A DNA stretch of 64,000 nt from assembly GCF_002797975.1 (NCBI RefSeq), contig NZ_PGET01000001.1, forward strand, positions 3,603,501-3,667,500, read 5' to 3'. This stretch comes from [Clostridium] celerecrescens 18A (GTDB lineage: Bacteria; Bacillota; Clostridia; Lachnospirales; Lachnospiraceae). The notes under the pieces were generated by a model that ran no database searches, had not been told where the DNA came from, and saw only the letters and a list, made by a program, of their open reading frames with translations. Made by a program: the position numbers and the translations under genes. Of this stretch, positions 63,080 to 64,000 are shown one piece after another (position 1 is the stretch's first letter; the number at the start of each line of letters is the position of its first letter).

Positions 63080-64000
63080 TTAAATATCCAAGTCTTTCTT
63101 TTCAGCTGTTCCCAAAAGGTGTGTAATAAACTGGCTTGCCGTTCTGCCTGATAAGCCTCCGTGGTTCAGTTCCCATATATTTGCTTTTGCATACAATTCT
63201 TCCAGAGACATGTTGATATCGCTGCGGGCGGCCAGCGCCCCTACGATCTCCTGGAATTCTCTTCTGTCCGGCGAGCCGTAGTAGATGGTCACACCAAAGC
63301 GGGCCACCAGGGAAAGTTTTTCCTGGACGGTGTCATTATTATGTAAATCATCATCCAGTTCCCTTTTATCACTGAATTTTTCCCGTATGAGATGCCTTCG
63401 GTTGGAAGTGGCATAGATCAGCACATTACTCGGCTTTTTCCCAAGGCCGCCTTCAATGATCGCCTTTAAATACTTATACTCCAACTCAGAATCCTCAAAG
63501 GATAAGTCATCCATGTAAATAATAAATTTGTAATTCCGGTCCTTTACCTGTTCCTGGACCTTTGAAAGGGATTTGAATTGATGCTTATAGACCTCAATGA
63601 TCCGAAGGCCTCTGTCATAATATTCATTGAGCACGGCTTTAATGCTGGAGGATTTTCCGGTTCCGCTGTCACCGAACAGCAGGACGTTATTGGCAGCCCG
63701 CCCGTTTAAGAAAGCCTCCGTATTTTCGATCAGCTTCTGCTTTTGGAGCTGGTAGCCGATGATGTCGTCTAAATGGACATGTTCAATGCTGGTGATAGGA
63801 AGGATCTGAGGCTCGCCGACTGCCTCCTCGATGCGGAAGGCTTTGTTAAGGCCGAACTTCCCTACTCCGAACCTGCGGTAAAACTCTGTTATCTCAGAAG
63901 CAAAAACAGTCTCATCCTCAGCTTCTTCTAGGGCTACGGCCAGTGCAACGATCTGGTCCCTGATCCTCTTATTATAGATCTTGCTGCTGCCGTCCGCCGT
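63080..64000 (-). CDS. DUF815-type AAA ATPase (partial, N-terminus outside window)
   Basis: 307 codons are visible, open to the window edge. Walker A LLFGDSGTGKSSSIKAV (around 63635-63680) and Walker B KFIIYMDDLSFED, followed by the arginine-rich YATSNRRHLIREKF and a C-terminal HGGLSGRTASQFI sensor region, define the DUF815 family of AAA+ ATPases found in Firmicutes, of unknown substrate. A shorter reading from the GTG at 63634 would lack Walker A and is wrong. It lies 37 nt upstream of ppx on the same strand and may be cotranscribed. Confidence 0.9.
   Translation of the reverse strand, partial: TADGSSKIYNKRIRDQIVALAVALEEAEDETVFASEITEFYRRFGVGKFGLNKAFRIEEAVGEPQILPITSIEHVHLDDIIGYQLQKQKLIENTEAFLNGRAANNVLLFGDSGTGKSSSIKAVLNEYYDRGLRIIEVYKHQFKSLSKVQEQVKDRNYKFIIYMDDLSFEDSELEYKYLKAIIEGGLGKKPSNVLIYATSNRRHLIREKFSDKRELDDDLHNNDTVQEKLSLVARFGVTIYYGSPDRREFQEIVGALAARSDINMSLEELYAKANIWELNHGGLSGRTASQFITHLLGTAEKKDLDI

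Noticed and set aside
63080..63634. Complete 184-aa protein
   Set aside because: The same frame continues upstream to the window edge and contains the Walker A motif, so this is only the C-terminal part.
1..64000. tRNA, rRNA, insertion sequences, prophage genes
   Set aside because: None recognised on either strand.

Overview
The window looks like the chromosome of a low-to-moderate GC Firmicute, most likely a Lachnospiraceae/Clostridium cluster XIVa bacterium (Lacrimispora-like). This is inferred from protein style: type III glutamine synthetase, cellobiose-type PTS with GH1/GH4 phospho-glucosidases, a BMP-type nucleoside ABC transporter, Shine-Dalgarno sites of the GGAGG type and short leaders. 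There is no rRNA, tRNA, prophage, transposase or CRISPR array. Most genes are on the minus strand.

Region by region. 0-9.9 kb: cyclophilin, a choloylglycine-hydrolase-family enzyme, a thioredoxin-domain protein broken by a 21-nt in-frame insertion carrying a stop, a nucleotidyltransferase-like protein, a short AraC regulator paired with a ClpP paralogue, a GNAT enzyme, a second AraC regulator and an amino acid:cation symporter. 9.9-14 kb: a perfect 24-bp inverted repeat plus a 20-bp tandem repeat in front of a zinc phospholipase C family gene, then a lipoprotein and a BCCT transporter. 13.9-19 kb: an operon of glycosyltransferase, CDP-glucose synthesis, 4,6-dehydratase, RfbH dehydrase and LicD (surface glycan modification). 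19.3-29.4 kb: a ten-gene nucleoside uptake and degradation operon with its own GntR regulator and a promoter carrying two identical palindromic operators. 29.8-41.1 kb: a HAD phosphatase, then two beta-glucoside PTS operons (IIB, IIC, GH1, DUF3284, GntR, MupG; and IIA, GH4), an M42 peptidase and three decayed genes. 41.2-48.4 kb: glutamine synthetase III, class II aldolase, MATE pump, threonine synthase, SfsA. 48.5-48.8 kb: a compact locus with the architecture of an Fst/par-like type I toxin-antitoxin module. 48.8-52 kb: SPFH / zinc-ribbon / TPM operon like Bacillus ydjI-ydjG-ydjH. 52.1-59.2 kb: VanR/VanS-like two-component system in one operon with a large membrane protein, an ABC exporter and endonuclease IV. 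59.3-64 kb: polyphosphate kinase, Ppx/GppA phosphatase and a DUF815-type ATPase running off the end.

Two unexplained layers overlie the genes. The first is a family of roughly 50-bp palindromic repeats, always in the same sense as transcription, at gene boundaries between 0.76 and 32.4 kb. Several are tandem, several end in a Shine-Dalgarno-like purine run, and one encodes the C-terminus of a permease. The second is gene decay by internal deletion: a PTS IIC, an AraC regulator and a histidinol-phosphatase-like gene have each lost their middle. The best candidate for an undescribed functional system is the toxin-antitoxin-like locus at 48.5-48.8 kb. All calls come from reading the sequence; no database search was possible.
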